DNA of 64,000 nt from assembly GCF_900142005.1 (NCBI RefSeq), contig NZ_FQZL01000014.1:1-64000 (forward strand), written 5' to 3'. Made by a program: the position numbers and the translations under genes. This document shows, one piece after another, positions 1 to 8,576 of this stretch; the stretch's first letter is position 1, and every line of letters starts with the position of its first letter. The notes under the pieces are model-generated. The model saw only the letters and a list, made by a program, of their open reading frames with translations. It was not told the origin of the DNA and did not search any database. The stretch comes from Dethiosulfatibacter aminovorans DSM 17477. GTDB lineage: Bacteria > Bacillota > Clostridia > Tissierellales > Dethiosulfatibacteraceae.

Positions 1-161
1 TGATAAGCGCTGAAGGCATCTAAGCGCGAAGCATCCCTTAAGATAAGATTTCCCATCCTTTATGGAGTAAGACCCCAGGAAGACCACCTGGTTGATAGGT
101 CGCAGGTGTAAGCGCAGTAATGTGTTCAGCTGAGCGATACTAATAGGTCGAGGTCTTGGCC
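1..161 (+). rRNA. 23S ribosomal RNA, 3' end (partial)
   Basis: The sequence matches the conserved 3' terminal part of bacterial 23S rRNA: the GGTCGCAGGTGTAAGCGCAG stretch near 97-118 and the closing GATACTAATAGGTCGAGG at 136-153. The 5' part lies outside the window. The exact 3' end is estimated from the usual end of the molecule, within a few bases. Confidence 0.93.
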
Positions 162-213
162 AGAAATATCTTCTTTCTTGTGTAGTTTTGAAGGTTCTAT
201 ACCTTTATATGAT

Positions 214-328
214 CTGGTGACAATAGCGAAGAGGTCACACCTGTTCCCATACCGAACACAGAAGTTAAGCTCTTCAGCGCTGATGATACTTGGTGGGTGA
301 CTGCCTGGGAAAGTAGGACGTCGCCGGT
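214..328 (+). rRNA. 5S ribosomal RNA
   Basis: A molecule of about 115 nt with the conserved core CCATACCGAACACAGAAG near 247-264 and closing ends CTGGTGAC and GTCGCCGG that pair as helix I. It lies 50 bases after the 23S gene in the normal 23S-5S order, and a strong terminator follows. The ends are estimated from helix I. Confidence 0.95.
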
Positions 329-332
329 TCTG

Positions 333-366
333 AAAAAGAAACATCTAAATGATGTTTCTTTTTTTA
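333..366 (+). terminator. rRNA operon intrinsic terminator
   Basis: AAAGAAACATC (335-345) pairs with GATGTTTCTTT (351-361) around a TAAAT loop, followed by a run of T. It sits directly after the 5S gene, so it should end the rRNA operon. Confidence 0.9.
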
Positions 367-493
367 TGTAAGAATTTCAACCTAAATGTAAAGCAAGCTA
401 GATATTTTTACTTTATTGCAAGGGAAACAGTTATATAATAAAATATTTACATAATAAAGAGTGATTATTTGCATAAGACAGCAATTAGAATAA

Positions 494-535
494 AAGGGTC
501 TGTTGCACTAATGGAAGTTAGTGCAACAGACCCTT
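494..535 (-). terminator. Perfect 18-bp hairpin, terminator of the Nudix/lysA transcript
   Basis: Two perfectly complementary 18-base arms (494-511 and 518-535) surround the six-base loop TGGAAG. Read on the minus strand, the hairpin lies just after the Nudix stop codon and is followed by TTTTATTC, as expected of an intrinsic terminator. The stem is unusually long and perfect. Confidence 0.75.
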
Positions 536-559
536 GTTATTTAATTCATTATATTGATT

Positions 560-970
560 TTAGTTGTTCAGTTCTTCAAGTTCAAGAATATGGTGGGTTT
601 CAAGGTCATCAAGTATTTCACTGAAGATGATTTGTCTCATTTCATGCTTATCTGCCCATTTGTAATCGTCATGTTCATGTGAAAGTACAACTTCATAATC
701 ATCAGTAGAACACAGATAGGCAAGAATTTTGCTGTCTCCAGTATGTTCGCTGGTAAAATCAGAAGCATAAAGAATTCTAATTATTTCACAATCAAGTCCT
801 GTTTCTTCTTTGATTTCTCTCAAAAGGCCTTCTTTGATTCCTTCGCCTTTTTCAAGTCTTCCTCCTGGAAACTCCCACCTGTCCGGTGCAAACTCTTCAG
901 CGGAGGCTCTCTTTACAGTGAGAATCCTTTTGTTGTTAATAATTATAGCTTTTACAATCACTCTAAACAT
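560..970 (-). CDS. Nudix hydrolase (MutT-like NTP pyrophosphohydrolase)
   Basis: A protein of about 136 residues with a complete Nudix box: GG-x5-E then LLREIKEETGL, fitting GX5EX7REUXEEXGU. This motif binds the metal and cleaves nucleoside diphosphate-X substrates. Size and N-terminus resemble MutT/CTP pyrophosphohydrolase-type enzymes that clear oxidised or modified nucleotides; the substrate cannot be told from sequence. The start is the ATG at 970 (MFRVIVKAI), which has GAGAGGTG just upstream; an in-frame TTG at 985 would put the ribosome site inside the gene. It lies 39 bases after lysA on the same strand and is probably cotranscribed with it, ending at the hairpin at 494-535. Confidence 0.88.
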   Translation of the reverse strand: MFRVIVKAIIINNKRILTVKRASAEEFAPDRWEFPGGRLEKGEGIKEGLLREIKEETGLDCEIIRILYASDFTSEHTGDSKILAYLCSTDDYEVVLSHEHDDYKWADKHEMRQIIFSEILDDLETHHILELEELNN

Positions 971-1009
971 GTCATCACCTCTCAAGTGTTTTATTTTAGC
1001 TTACACTAA

Positions 1010-2290
1010 TTATAACACTTCATTCATGATCATGTCATCATAAGATTGTCTTTTCACGATGAGTTTTGATTCTCCGTCCTTTACAACCACTACCGCAGGG
1101 ATAGGATTTTTGTTGTAGTTGTTGGCCATTGAGTAGCCGTAGGCTCCTGTGGAAAATACAGCCAGTATATCTCCGAATTCAGGTTGTGGACACTTGAAGT
1201 CCTTAATTATAATATCTGTTGATTCGCAGCACTTTCCGCTGATATATACGGTTGCATCCTTTTCCTCTTCAGCCTTGTTTGCTATGAGACCCTCATACTT
1301 GGCACCGTAGAGACCAGGTCTTACATTATCAGTCATTCCACCATCCACTGCTGCATAGGTTCTGATACCCGGGATTTCCTTTATATTACCTATTGTATAA
1401 AGCTGAATTCCAGCTTCGCCTACTATGAACCTTCCAGGCTCCATTGATACTGCAGGCATCTTAAGATTGTTCTCTTCGCAGAATGATATGAGTTTTTCCA
1501 TTACAGGATCCACAAATTCTGAAATTGGAATAGGTTTGTCGGCATCTGTATACTTGATTCCGAATCCCCCACCCATGTTGAAATCCTTAACATCGTAGCC
1601 GAATTTTTCCTTTGTATCCTTCAACAGGTTAAGTATAACTTCAAGAGCAGCAACATGTGTGCTGTTGTCGTGAAGTTGAGAGCCGACATGGAAATGGAAT
1701 CCAAGAAAATCAAAAACTTCGGAATCGATGGCATACTTTATAGCCGGGTATACAATTTCATCATCAAGCGGTATTCCGAATTTGGAATCCTTCTTTCCCG
1801 TCGTGATATATTCGTGGGTATCAGCGGATACGTTTGGAGTAATCCTGAAAAGTATCTTTGTTGTAGTATTCTTTTCCACACAAAGCTTTTCAAGGAAGTA
1901 AAGCTCGGATACATTGTCAACTACGATTCTTCCGATATTGTTGTCAAGAGCAAGCTCGAGCTCTGCTCTCGTCTTGTTGTTTCCGTTGAATTCTATATGC
2001 TCCATGGGGAATCCTGCCTTTATGGCGGTATACAGCTCTCCTCCGCTTACAACATCAAGCCAGAAGCCCTCCTGTTCCATAAGCTTGCACATGTAGAGGG
2101 TACAGAACGCCTTGCATGCATATGCTGCATGGGTGTTTGGATACTTGTTTATGAAAGCATCCTTGATTTCTTTCAGGTTTTCAACAATCTTGTTTTCAGA
2201 ATAAACGTATAGCGGTGTATCATATTTTTTTGCCAGTTCTATAGTTGAACATTGGTCTATGAACAACTCATTGTTTTTGATTTCAAACAT
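1010..2290 (-). CDS. lysA: Diaminopimelate decarboxylase LysA
   Basis: A protein of 426 residues, normal length for LysA, which decarboxylates meso-diaminopimelate to L-lysine in the last step of lysine synthesis. It is a fold-III PLP enzyme: the PLP lysine is K60 in AYACKAF, HVGSQ and GGGFG are the phosphate-binding motifs, and the conserved CESTD region lies near the C-terminus. The start at 2290 (MFEIKNNELF) has AAGGAGA eight bases upstream. A second possible start at 2317 also has a GGAG site (GAGGAGATATATT), so a nine-residue longer form is possible. The gene is divergent from the sigma-54 activator at 2442. Confidence 0.93.
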   Translation of the reverse strand: MFEIKNNELFIDQCSTIELAKKYDTPLYVYSENKIVENLKEIKDAFINKYPNTHAAYACKAFCTLYMCKLMEQEGFWLDVVSGGELYTAIKAGFPMEHIEFNGNNKTRAELELALDNNIGRIVVDNVSELYFLEKLCVEKNTTTKILFRITPNVSADTHEYITTGKKDSKFGIPLDDEIVYPAIKYAIDSEVFDFLGFHFHVGSQLHDNSTHVAALEVILNLLKDTKEKFGYDVKDFNMGGGFGIKYTDADKPIPISEFVDPVMEKLISFCEENNLKMPAVSMEPGRFIVGEAGIQLYTIGNIKEIPGIRTYAAVDGGMTDNVRPGLYGAKYEGLIANKAEEEKDATVYISGKCCESTDIIIKDFKCPQPEFGDILAVFSTGAYGYSMANNYNKNPIPAVVVVKDGESKLIVKRQSYDDMIMNEVL

Positions 2291-2378
2291 AATTGGTCTC
2301 CTTTTTATTTCTAACATAATATATCTCCTCATGATTTTACCATATTTCATATGCGAAAACCGTGCCAAAAACAAATTA

Positions 2379-2407
2379 TTTAAAATATTTTTTTATAATG
2401 ATATAAT
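2379..2407 (+). promoter_or_regulatory. Possible sigma-A promoter for the sigma-54 activator
   Basis: TTTAAA (2379-2384) and TATAAT (2402-2407) are 17 bases apart and lie 34 bases before the activator start at 2442. The -35 match is poor and the region is very AT-rich, so this is tentative. Confidence 0.4.
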
Positions 2408-2441
2408 AAAGGTCAAAATATTAAACATTGCGGGAGATATG

Positions 2442-4313
2442 ATGTTAAACAGGGTAAGCAAAACAATCTATGATGCATTGTCGGAGGGTATTGTCCTCAT
2501 TGACAGTGAAGAAAGGATTCAGCTCATAAACAATGCGGCCAGGGAAATATTTGGCTTCATGGATACTGGAACAATAGACCATCCTGAAGGAAAACTGGAG
2601 GAAGGGGATATTGTCTGCATTGCTACAAACAGCCTTGGTGCCGATGATGGGTATCTGAATGCTGAAGTATTGAGAAAACTTGGATTTAGAGGAAAAATAG
2701 AATACGGTCATTCCTTTGTGATTGCAGGAAAGTACTTGTTTGAAGATATGGATCCATACTGTATTCACGAACATGTGTATTCTGACATCCAGGATTACTC
2801 AATAGAGTTTGAAAACATTTTTTTCAACGTAGTCATAGACGATATTGACAAGTATATAGAGATAGGATATGGAGAGGAATCCTACCGACTTGACTATTTC
2901 TATGCAATTTCAAACATGATAGTTGTAGATGGAAAAACGGGAAAACTCAAGTTTGTACAATCCCTTGGATATACTTCAAGAAAGGAGACACCCAGAGAGC
3001 TTTTGGAGGGAAATCCATTCAGAGGCAAAGGCAGATATTACAGGCTTAGAGAACTTATAGGCAGGAAAATAAGCGAAGTTTTCCAGCCAAACAGCACCAT
3101 GGAGGCACTGGGAAAGGTGGCTGGAGGAGAGGCTGTTGATTATGTCAAGAAATTTGACAAGTTCAACAACATGCCGACTCTTTGCAGCATAAAACCAATA
3201 GATGGCGGAAAGATCAAGGGAGCCATTCTGATTGTGGAAAACCTGTCAAATATTGAAAGGGCTATGAAGGAAAAGGATTATGTTCTGACACAGCTGAACA
3301 AGCTTCAAAAAAGCATAGGTTCAGGCAGCGGCTTTGTTGATAAATTCCCGGCCATAATAGGACGAAGCGGAAAAATCAGGCAGGTGAAGGAAATGGCGGG
3401 AAAAGCCTCCGGTTCCAATTCCAACCTCTTGATACTGGGAGAAAGCGGCACGGGCAAGTCTCTACTTGCCAGGGAGATTCATGAGAACAGCCCCAGAGGG
3501 GATTTTCCCTTCATCAGCATCAATTGTTCTTCCATACCCGAAAACCTTCTTGAAAGCGAATTATTCGGCTATGAACAGGGAGCATTCACAGGAGCCAGCA
3601 GGAAGGGGAAGAAGGGAATGTTTGAGCTTGCCCATGAGGGTACAATCTTCCTTGACGAAATAGGTGACATGAATATCTACCTTCAGGCTAAGCTTCTGAA
3701 GATCATCCAGGAAAAGAGATTCTTCAGACTGGGTGGAGACAGGGAAATAGAGGTTGATGTAAGAGTTATAGCTGCTACCAACATAAGCCTTGAAAATGCG
3801 GTCAAGGAGGGACGTTTCAGGAAGGATTTGTACTACAGGCTCAATGTTCTGTCAATCAATATGCCTTCACTGAGGGAAATGAAGGACGATATTGAATTGC
3901 TGGTGGAGAAACTTCTTCCTAAGGCCTGCATAAAGGCCGGTGTCGATTTGAAAAATGTGTCTCACAGTGCTCTGTCCAGGCTCAAGGCATATTCCTTCCC
4001 GGGAAACATAAGGGAGCTTGAAAACATTTTGGAGAGGGCGGTTAACCTCACGCACGAAGAGATAATAACTTCAGACAGCCTCATATTTGAGAATGAAAGC
4101 GTTGAAACCAGAAACGTGTTCAGGGATCTAAAATACTATGCTAAGGAAGCGGAGAAAAGGGTCATCATTGAAGCCTTGATTTTCTATGATTATGATCTGA
4201 AAAGCGTAATGAAGGACTTGAATATCAAAAAATCCTCCCTTTACAATAAAATAAAGGAATATGACATCAATATTGTCCAAAAAAATGGAAATTGTTCCAA
4301 AAATATGGAATAG
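2442..4313 (+). CDS. Sigma-54-dependent transcriptional activator (PAS, AAA+, Fis-type HTH)
   Basis: A protein of 623 residues. It has an N-terminal PAS-like sensor (about 8-45, IVLIDSEERIQLINNAA), then a long region with no recognised domain and a second PAS-like part near 200-280. The AAA+ domain has Walker A GESGTGKS (333-340), the sigma-54-contacting GAFTGA loop (380-385) and Walker B TIFLDEIGD. A Fis-type helix-turn-helix lies at the C-terminus (LKSVMKDLNIKKSSLYNKIKEY). It should remodel sigma-54 RNA polymerase from sites upstream of the promoter at 4406. The start at 2442 has GGGAG five bases upstream; an in-frame ATG at 2259 lies inside lysA and has no such site. The ligand is unknown. 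The last 13 residues are encoded by DNA that holds two likely operators (see 4276-4370). Confidence 0.9.
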   Translation: MLNRVSKTIYDALSEGIVLIDSEERIQLINNAAREIFGFMDTGTIDHPEGKLEEGDIVCIATNSLGADDGYLNAEVLRKLGFRGKIEYGHSFVIAGKYLFEDMDPYCIHEHVYSDIQDYSIEFENIFFNVVIDDIDKYIEIGYGEESYRLDYFYAISNMIVVDGKTGKLKFVQSLGYTSRKETPRELLEGNPFRGKGRYYRLRELIGRKISEVFQPNSTMEALGKVAGGEAVDYVKKFDKFNNMPTLCSIKPIDGGKIKGAILIVENLSNIERAMKEKDYVLTQLNKLQKSIGSGSGFVDKFPAIIGRSGKIRQVKEMAGKASGSNSNLLILGESGTGKSLLAREIHENSPRGDFPFISINCSSIPENLLESELFGYEQGAFTGASRKGKKGMFELAHEGTIFLDEIGDMNIYLQAKLLKIIQEKRFFRLGGDREIEVDVRVIAATNISLENAVKEGRFRKDLYYRLNVLSINMPSLREMKDDIELLVEKLLPKACIKAGVDLKNVSHSALSRLKAYSFPGNIRELENILERAVNLTHEEIITSDSLIFENESVETRNVFRDLKYYAKEAEKRVIIEALIFYDYDLKSVMKDLNIKKSSLYNKIKEYDINIVQKNGNCSKNME

Positions 4314-4370
4314 CTGAAATTAAAGGCTGTGGGCATTAAATAAATATTTGTTTTCCAAAAAAATGGAAAA
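4276..4370 (+). promoter_or_regulatory. Three TCCA-A/T-TGGA dyads: likely activator binding sites
   Basis: Three near-identical inverted repeats: TCCAAAAAAATGGA at 4276-4289, TTCCAAAAATATGGAA at 4295-4310 and TTTTCCAAAAAAATGGAAAA at 4351-4370. The first two have centres 20 bp apart (two helical turns) and lie in the last codons of the activator gene. The third is about 36 bp before the sigma-54 promoter. Position and repetition fit enhancer sites for the activator at 2442. Confidence 0.75.
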
Positions 4371-4405
4371 GCATGAAAATAAGTGCAGTTTTCAAGACCT
4401 GATAG

Positions 4406-4422
4406 TTGGCATGAGAATTGCA
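4406..4422 (+). promoter_or_regulatory. Sigma-54 (-24/-12) promoter of the PLP enzyme operon
   Basis: TTGGCATGAGAATTGCA matches the sigma-54 consensus YTGGCACGNNNNTTGCW with GG and GC at the correct 12-base distance. It lies 70 bases before the PLP enzyme gene and directly downstream of three dyads and of a sigma-54 activator gene. Confidence 0.85.
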
Positions 4423-4491
4423 CTATTTATTTGCAGGTGAAAGTAAAAACTTGAAAAAGAAATTTGTTAACAAGATCAGGAGGACATCATT

Positions 4492-5502
4492 ATGAATCTA
4501 CCATCAAGAAAATTGATTGCAAACCTTCCAACAAGGATTGAGAAGCTTGAAAGGTTTTCACAGAAATTTGAAGGATACAATATCTACATCAAAAGAGACG
4601 ACCAGACAGGGATGGAATATTCTGGAAACAAGGTGAGAAAGCTTGAATATACTGTCATGGAGGCACTTGAATCGGGAGCTGACTATCTCATAACCTGTGG
4701 AGGTATACAGTCCAATCACGCCAGGGCGACTGCCGCAGTAGCTGCAAGGCTGGGCCTTAAGTCATATCTGGTTCTGAGAGACAAGGGAGAAAAGCATCTC
4801 GAAGGAAACTGTTTCCTTGACAGAATGCTTGGAGCGGAAATCAAGTTCATAACTGCAGAGGAATATTCAAGCAGCAGGATGGAGATAATGGCTGAAATTA
4901 AGAAGAAACTGGATGAGAAGGGCCACAAGGCATATATCATTCCCGAGGGGGCATCAAATGGAATAGGAACCTTCGGATACTTCAATGCTATGAATGAAAT
5001 TCTTGAACAGGAAAAGGAAATGGAAATCAAGTTTGATGCAGTAGTGACGGCAGTAGGTTCTGGTGGAACATATGCAGGACTGTTTTACGCCAACAGGATT
5101 GCTGGAAATGATGCAGATGTTTTTGGTTTCAATGTATGCGATGATGACGAGTATTTCAAGAATGCAGTGGACAAGATTCTTAAGGAATCCTTCCAATACA
5201 CAGATGAACCTGTAGACTATTCAAAAGATGATATTAAAATAATAGACGGATATGTGGGAGAAGGCTATGCTTTAAGCAGGGCAGAAGAGCTTGATTTCAT
5301 ACTGGAATTTTCAAAAGAGGAAGGAATAATTCTTGATCCTGTATATACAGGAAAGGCGATGTACGGACTCTACAACGAAATAAAGAAGGGAACCTTTGAC
5401 AGGTATGAAAACATACTATTCATACATACAGGCGGACTGTACGGATTGTTTCCTAAAATGGAGCAGTTTAATTTTGAAATCGGAGAGAAGGCAACCATTT
5501 AA
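4492..5502 (+). CDS. PLP-dependent enzyme of the D-cysteine desulfhydrase / ACC deaminase family
   Basis: A protein of 336 residues, the usual family length. The PLP lysine is K47 in the SGNKVRKLE motif, followed by the substrate-binding QSNHAR motif and a glycine-rich phosphate loop (AVGSGGTYAG). Members deaminate D-cysteine, ACC, D-serine or similar amino acids to a keto acid plus ammonia; the true substrate cannot be read here. The gene follows a sigma-54 promoter and precedes an NhaC antiporter, so it is probably an inducible step of amino acid fermentation. DapF and the D-aminopeptidase downstream make a D-amino acid substrate plausible, which is inference. It starts with a GGAGG site nine bases upstream. 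Confidence 0.85.
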   Translation: MNLPSRKLIANLPTRIEKLERFSQKFEGYNIYIKRDDQTGMEYSGNKVRKLEYTVMEALESGADYLITCGGIQSNHARATAAVAARLGLKSYLVLRDKGEKHLEGNCFLDRMLGAEIKFITAEEYSSSRMEIMAEIKKKLDEKGHKAYIIPEGASNGIGTFGYFNAMNEILEQEKEMEIKFDAVVTAVGSGGTYAGLFYANRIAGNDADVFGFNVCDDDEYFKNAVDKILKESFQYTDEPVDYSKDDIKIIDGYVGEGYALSRAEELDFILEFSKEEGIILDPVYTGKAMYGLYNEIKKGTFDRYENILFIHTGGLYGLFPKMEQFNFEIGEKATI

Positions 5503-5607
5503 CAGTCAAATATCAATGAATGTTTAAGAATTATTTCAGCTAAACGATAGTAAGTGTTGATGGCAAAGCACTTATAATATATTAATTATTAAATTTAGGA
5601 GGAATTT

Positions 5608-7026
5608 ATGTCTGAATCAATTTTGGAAAGAGGGAAGAACATTTCATTCGGTTATGCAGCACTGGTAGTAGGTTTGGTATTCTTATTTGTACTTGGTGGA
5701 GCAATTGTATTCGGAGCGGCAATCGAAACGATGTTTGTATTGGCTTGGCTCTTTACTGTGCCACTTGTCATGAAGACGGGGTACACATACAAGGAAACCC
5801 AGGAATTTGGATGGAAGGTTGTAATGGAATCACTTGAAGCCAATTTCATTATACTTATAGTTGGAACCATGATAGCGGCACTTATAGCAAGTGGAACCGT
5901 ACCGCTTATAATCGTACTTGGACTGAAGGTAATATCACCTAAGGCATTTTTGTTGACTACTCTATTGGTTTGTTCATTCACATCCTTGGCAACAGGAACA
6001 TCATGGGGAACAATCGGTACAGCAGGTCTAGCAATGGTGGGTATAGGAAACGCCCTTGGAGTACCTGTTGGAATGACTGCAGGAGCAGTTATATCGGGAG
6101 CGGCCTTCGGAGACAAGATGTCACCTCTGTCGGACACAACAAACCTGGCTGCGGCAGTTACGGGAACGCCACTCATGACACATGTGAAGCACATGACGCT
6201 TACTACCATGCCTGCATACGTAATATGTGCAATCATCTTTGGATTCATGGGAATGAAGTTCGACGCAACAGCTTACGATCCAACAATAGTAAACAACACA
6301 ATAGAAGCCTTGAGTGGAATATTCAAATTCTCCGTTATTGAGCTTATTCCCCTAGCGATAGTAATTGTGCTTCTCGTTAGAAAGGCACCTCCTATAATAG
6401 CACTCCTTTCAGGAACGTTCATGGGACTTCTAGTAGCATTTTTCAGACAGGGAGAAAGCATAAATGCACTTTTGGGATACCTCTATGACGGATATTCCAT
6501 AGACAGCGGACTTACATATATTGACAAGCTCCTAAACAGAGGTGGAATCATGAGTATGATAAGTTCATTCCTAATAGTTTTCGCAGCAGCTGCAATCACT
6601 GGAATGCTAAGCGAATCTGGGATACTTGGCGCCCTTGTGAAGCCTATGGCAAACAACTGTGAAGGATCAAGATTCAAGACCGTCCTCTATACTCTAATAA
6701 TTGGATACACGACAAATATGATAGGATCGTCAATGCTTCTTGCGGAAATAGTTCCCGGAACGATCATGAAGCCCATATTCAAAAGAAACAAGCTTGCACC
6801 TGAGAACCTTTCAAGACTTCTCGAGGACAGCGGTACCCTTGGAGCATGGCTCATTCCCTGGAATGCAAATGCAATATTCGGTGCCACAATGCTTGGAGCT
6901 TCAGTAGCTGCATTTGTACCATTCTGTCTTCTGTCATGGATTTCTCCATTGTTTTCATTGATTTATGCCGCTACAGGTATTACAATGAAGAAGCTGGACG
7001 ATTCTGAAGAGAAAGAGATTGTCTAG
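5608..7026 (+). CDS. nhaC: NhaC-family Na+/H+ antiporter
   Basis: A membrane protein of 472 residues with about 11-12 hydrophobic helices. It carries NhaC motifs such as GTSWGTIGTAG and GAAFGDKMSPLSDTTNLAA. The family exchanges Na+ and H+, and some relatives (MleN-type) exchange organic acids, so a substrate-coupled exchange with the product or substrate of the PLP enzyme just upstream is possible. It starts with TTAGGAGG seven bases before the ATG. It is likely cotranscribed with the PLP enzyme from the sigma-54 promoter at 4406, as no terminator is visible in the 105-base gap. Confidence 0.88.
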   Translation: MSESILERGKNISFGYAALVVGLVFLFVLGGAIVFGAAIETMFVLAWLFTVPLVMKTGYTYKETQEFGWKVVMESLEANFIILIVGTMIAALIASGTVPLIIVLGLKVISPKAFLLTTLLVCSFTSLATGTSWGTIGTAGLAMVGIGNALGVPVGMTAGAVISGAAFGDKMSPLSDTTNLAAAVTGTPLMTHVKHMTLTTMPAYVICAIIFGFMGMKFDATAYDPTIVNNTIEALSGIFKFSVIELIPLAIVIVLLVRKAPPIIALLSGTFMGLLVAFFRQGESINALLGYLYDGYSIDSGLTYIDKLLNRGGIMSMISSFLIVFAAAAITGMLSESGILGALVKPMANNCEGSRFKTVLYTLIIGYTTNMIGSSMLLAEIVPGTIMKPIFKRNKLAPENLSRLLEDSGTLGAWLIPWNANAIFGATMLGASVAAFVPFCLLSWISPLFSLIYAATGITMKKLDDSEEKEIV

Positions 7027-7079
7027 GCAAAATAGTAAAAATTTACATGTTGAGACATGATTCATACAAGAGGTGAAAG

Positions 7080-7580
7080 ATGGCAGAGTTTAAAATAAGA
7101 ACGGCAACAATGAAGGACCTTGACAGTGTGAAGGACATAGAAGCTACCTGCTTCCCTGCAGCAGAAGCGGCAACAAGGGAAGCCCTGGAAGAAAGGCTTT
7201 CAGTATATACAAAGGGATTTTTTGTAGGAGAAATCGAAGGAAAGGTAATTGGATTTGTAAATGGAGGATCTACAGACGACACGGAAATCAAGGATGAGTT
7301 CTTTGAAACCATGGATCTTCACAGCGATGACGGGAAAAATCTTGTGATTTTCGGTCTTGATGTACATCCTGACTACCAGCACAAGGGATATGCTAGAAGA
7401 CTCATGAACCATTTCATTGAATTTGGAAAACAGGAAAACAAGGAATCTGTAATATTGACATGCAAGGACCACCTTATAGGATATTATGAAAGTTTTGGAT
7501 ACAAAAGTTTGGGTGTTTCAGATTCAGTCCATGGCGGAGCCAAATGGTACGACATGGTGCTGACACTAAAAAATAAATAG
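7080..7580 (+). CDS. GNAT-family N-acetyltransferase
   Basis: A protein of 166 residues with the GNAT fold signature. The acetyl-CoA-binding loop is LDVHPDYQHKGYARRLMNHF (about 98-117), matching the Q/RxxGxG/A motif A. The C-terminal part (YYESFGYKSLGVS) is the usual motif B. Its substrate is unknown; small GNATs of this type often acetylate amines or amino acids. It starts with GAGGTG before the ATG, 53 bases after nhaC, and is probably the last gene of the sigma-54 operon because a hairpin follows. Confidence 0.87.
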   Translation: MAEFKIRTATMKDLDSVKDIEATCFPAAEAATREALEERLSVYTKGFFVGEIEGKVIGFVNGGSTDDTEIKDEFFETMDLHSDDGKNLVIFGLDVHPDYQHKGYARRLMNHFIEFGKQENKESVILTCKDHLIGYYESFGYKSLGVSDSVHGGAKWYDMVLTLKNK

Positions 7581-7595
7581 AAATGAAATATTTAT

Positions 7596-7625
7596 AAAGG
7601 AGCTTGAATTAAGCTCCTTTATTTG
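7596..7625 (+). terminator. Intrinsic terminator after the GNAT gene
   Basis: AAAGGAGCTT (7596-7605) pairs with AAGCTCCTTT (7611-7620) around GAATT, followed by ATTTGG. The T-run is interrupted, so termination may be partial and some readthrough into dapF is possible. Confidence 0.65.
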
Positions 7626-7680
7626 GTTAAATATAAGGTAGAGATTACTGATACGATAACAACTGAAGGGAGACCAGATT

Positions 7681-8529
7681 ATGAAGATAAAATATACGAA
7701 AATGCAGGGACTGGGAAATGATTTCATAGTAATGGACAACAGGGAATACGGATTTTCCGTTGAAAAACTGCAGGAAATGGCAAAGAGACTGTGCACAAGA
7801 AAGCTTTCCATCGGTGCAGACGGACTCATGGCTGTAAACAAGGCGGACGGAGATGCGGATTTCAGAATGGTATTCATCAATGCTGATGGAAGCATTGGAG
7901 AAATGTGCGGAAATGGTGCAAGGTGCATGACAAGATTTGCCTATACCAACGGAATAGCAGGAAAGAAAATGACATTTGAAACTACAGCGGGCAATGTAGA
8001 GGGAGAGATTGAGGAAGGAAGGCTTGTGGCTGTTGCCCTCAACAATCCCGAGATAGTAGAGTTTGACAAGATAGCAACAATTGACGGAGTTGACTACACA
8101 ATATCCTATGTGGAGCTTGGAAATCCGGGAGTACCTCATGGAGTAATAGAGTACAAGGGACTTGAAGACATTTCAAGAGAAGATATATTCAACCTGGGCA
8201 AGTATCTCAGATACCATGAAATATTCCCAAAGGGAGCAAATATCAACTTCTATGACATAACCGGAGATTCAGCAGCAGTTGTCAGAACTTATGAAAGAGG
8301 AGTAGAGGATTTCACCCTTGCATGCGGTACAGGCTCTGCATCTGTAGGTGTAGTCTTGTATCTTAAGGAGCTTGTAAAGAGCAACAAGATAAAGATATGT
8401 GTTCCGGGAGGAGAACTTTTCATAGAGATAGGGACAAATGAGGAAAATGAGATAACAAGGCTCATGCTCATAGGAGATACCAACATAGTTGCAGAAGGTA
8501 CAGTGGAGGACGAGGATCTGGTACTGTAA
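7681..8529 (+). CDS. dapF: Diaminopimelate epimerase DapF
   Basis: A protein of 282 residues. DapF interconverts LL- and meso-diaminopimelate without a cofactor, using two cysteines as acid and base. Both are present: C76 in EMCGNGAR and C215 in ACGTGSAS, and the N-terminal MQGLGNDF motif is intact. With lysA in this window the normal lysine/cell-wall role is the simplest reading. Because the next gene is a D-aminopeptidase and the gene upstream encodes a D-amino-acid-type PLP enzyme, a role as a racemase in catabolism is an alternative. The ATG is preceded by GAAGGGAG. Confidence 0.92.
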   Translation: MKIKYTKMQGLGNDFIVMDNREYGFSVEKLQEMAKRLCTRKLSIGADGLMAVNKADGDADFRMVFINADGSIGEMCGNGARCMTRFAYTNGIAGKKMTFETTAGNVEGEIEEGRLVAVALNNPEIVEFDKIATIDGVDYTISYVELGNPGVPHGVIEYKGLEDISREDIFNLGKYLRYHEIFPKGANINFYDITGDSAAVVRTYERGVEDFTLACGTGSASVGVVLYLKELVKSNKIKICVPGGELFIEIGTNEENEITRLMLIGDTNIVAEGTVEDEDLVL

Positions 8530-8576
8530 TTCATGCAGAAAAGATTACCAAGCTACAATAAAAACCGAGGTGTGTT

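Noticed and set aside
2259-2441. Longer N-terminus for the sigma-54 activator starting at 2259
   Set aside because: It would overlap the lysA start on the other strand, cross the probable promoter and lacks a ribosome binding site; 2442 has GGGAG at good spacing.
5556-5580. TGGC...GC before nhaC as a sigma-54 promoter
   Set aside because: The distance between TGGC and GC is too short; only the upstream element at 4406 fits.
5652-6248. Long open frame on the minus strand inside nhaC
   Set aside because: It mirrors the codons of a well-supported membrane protein gene, has no ribosome site and matches no family.
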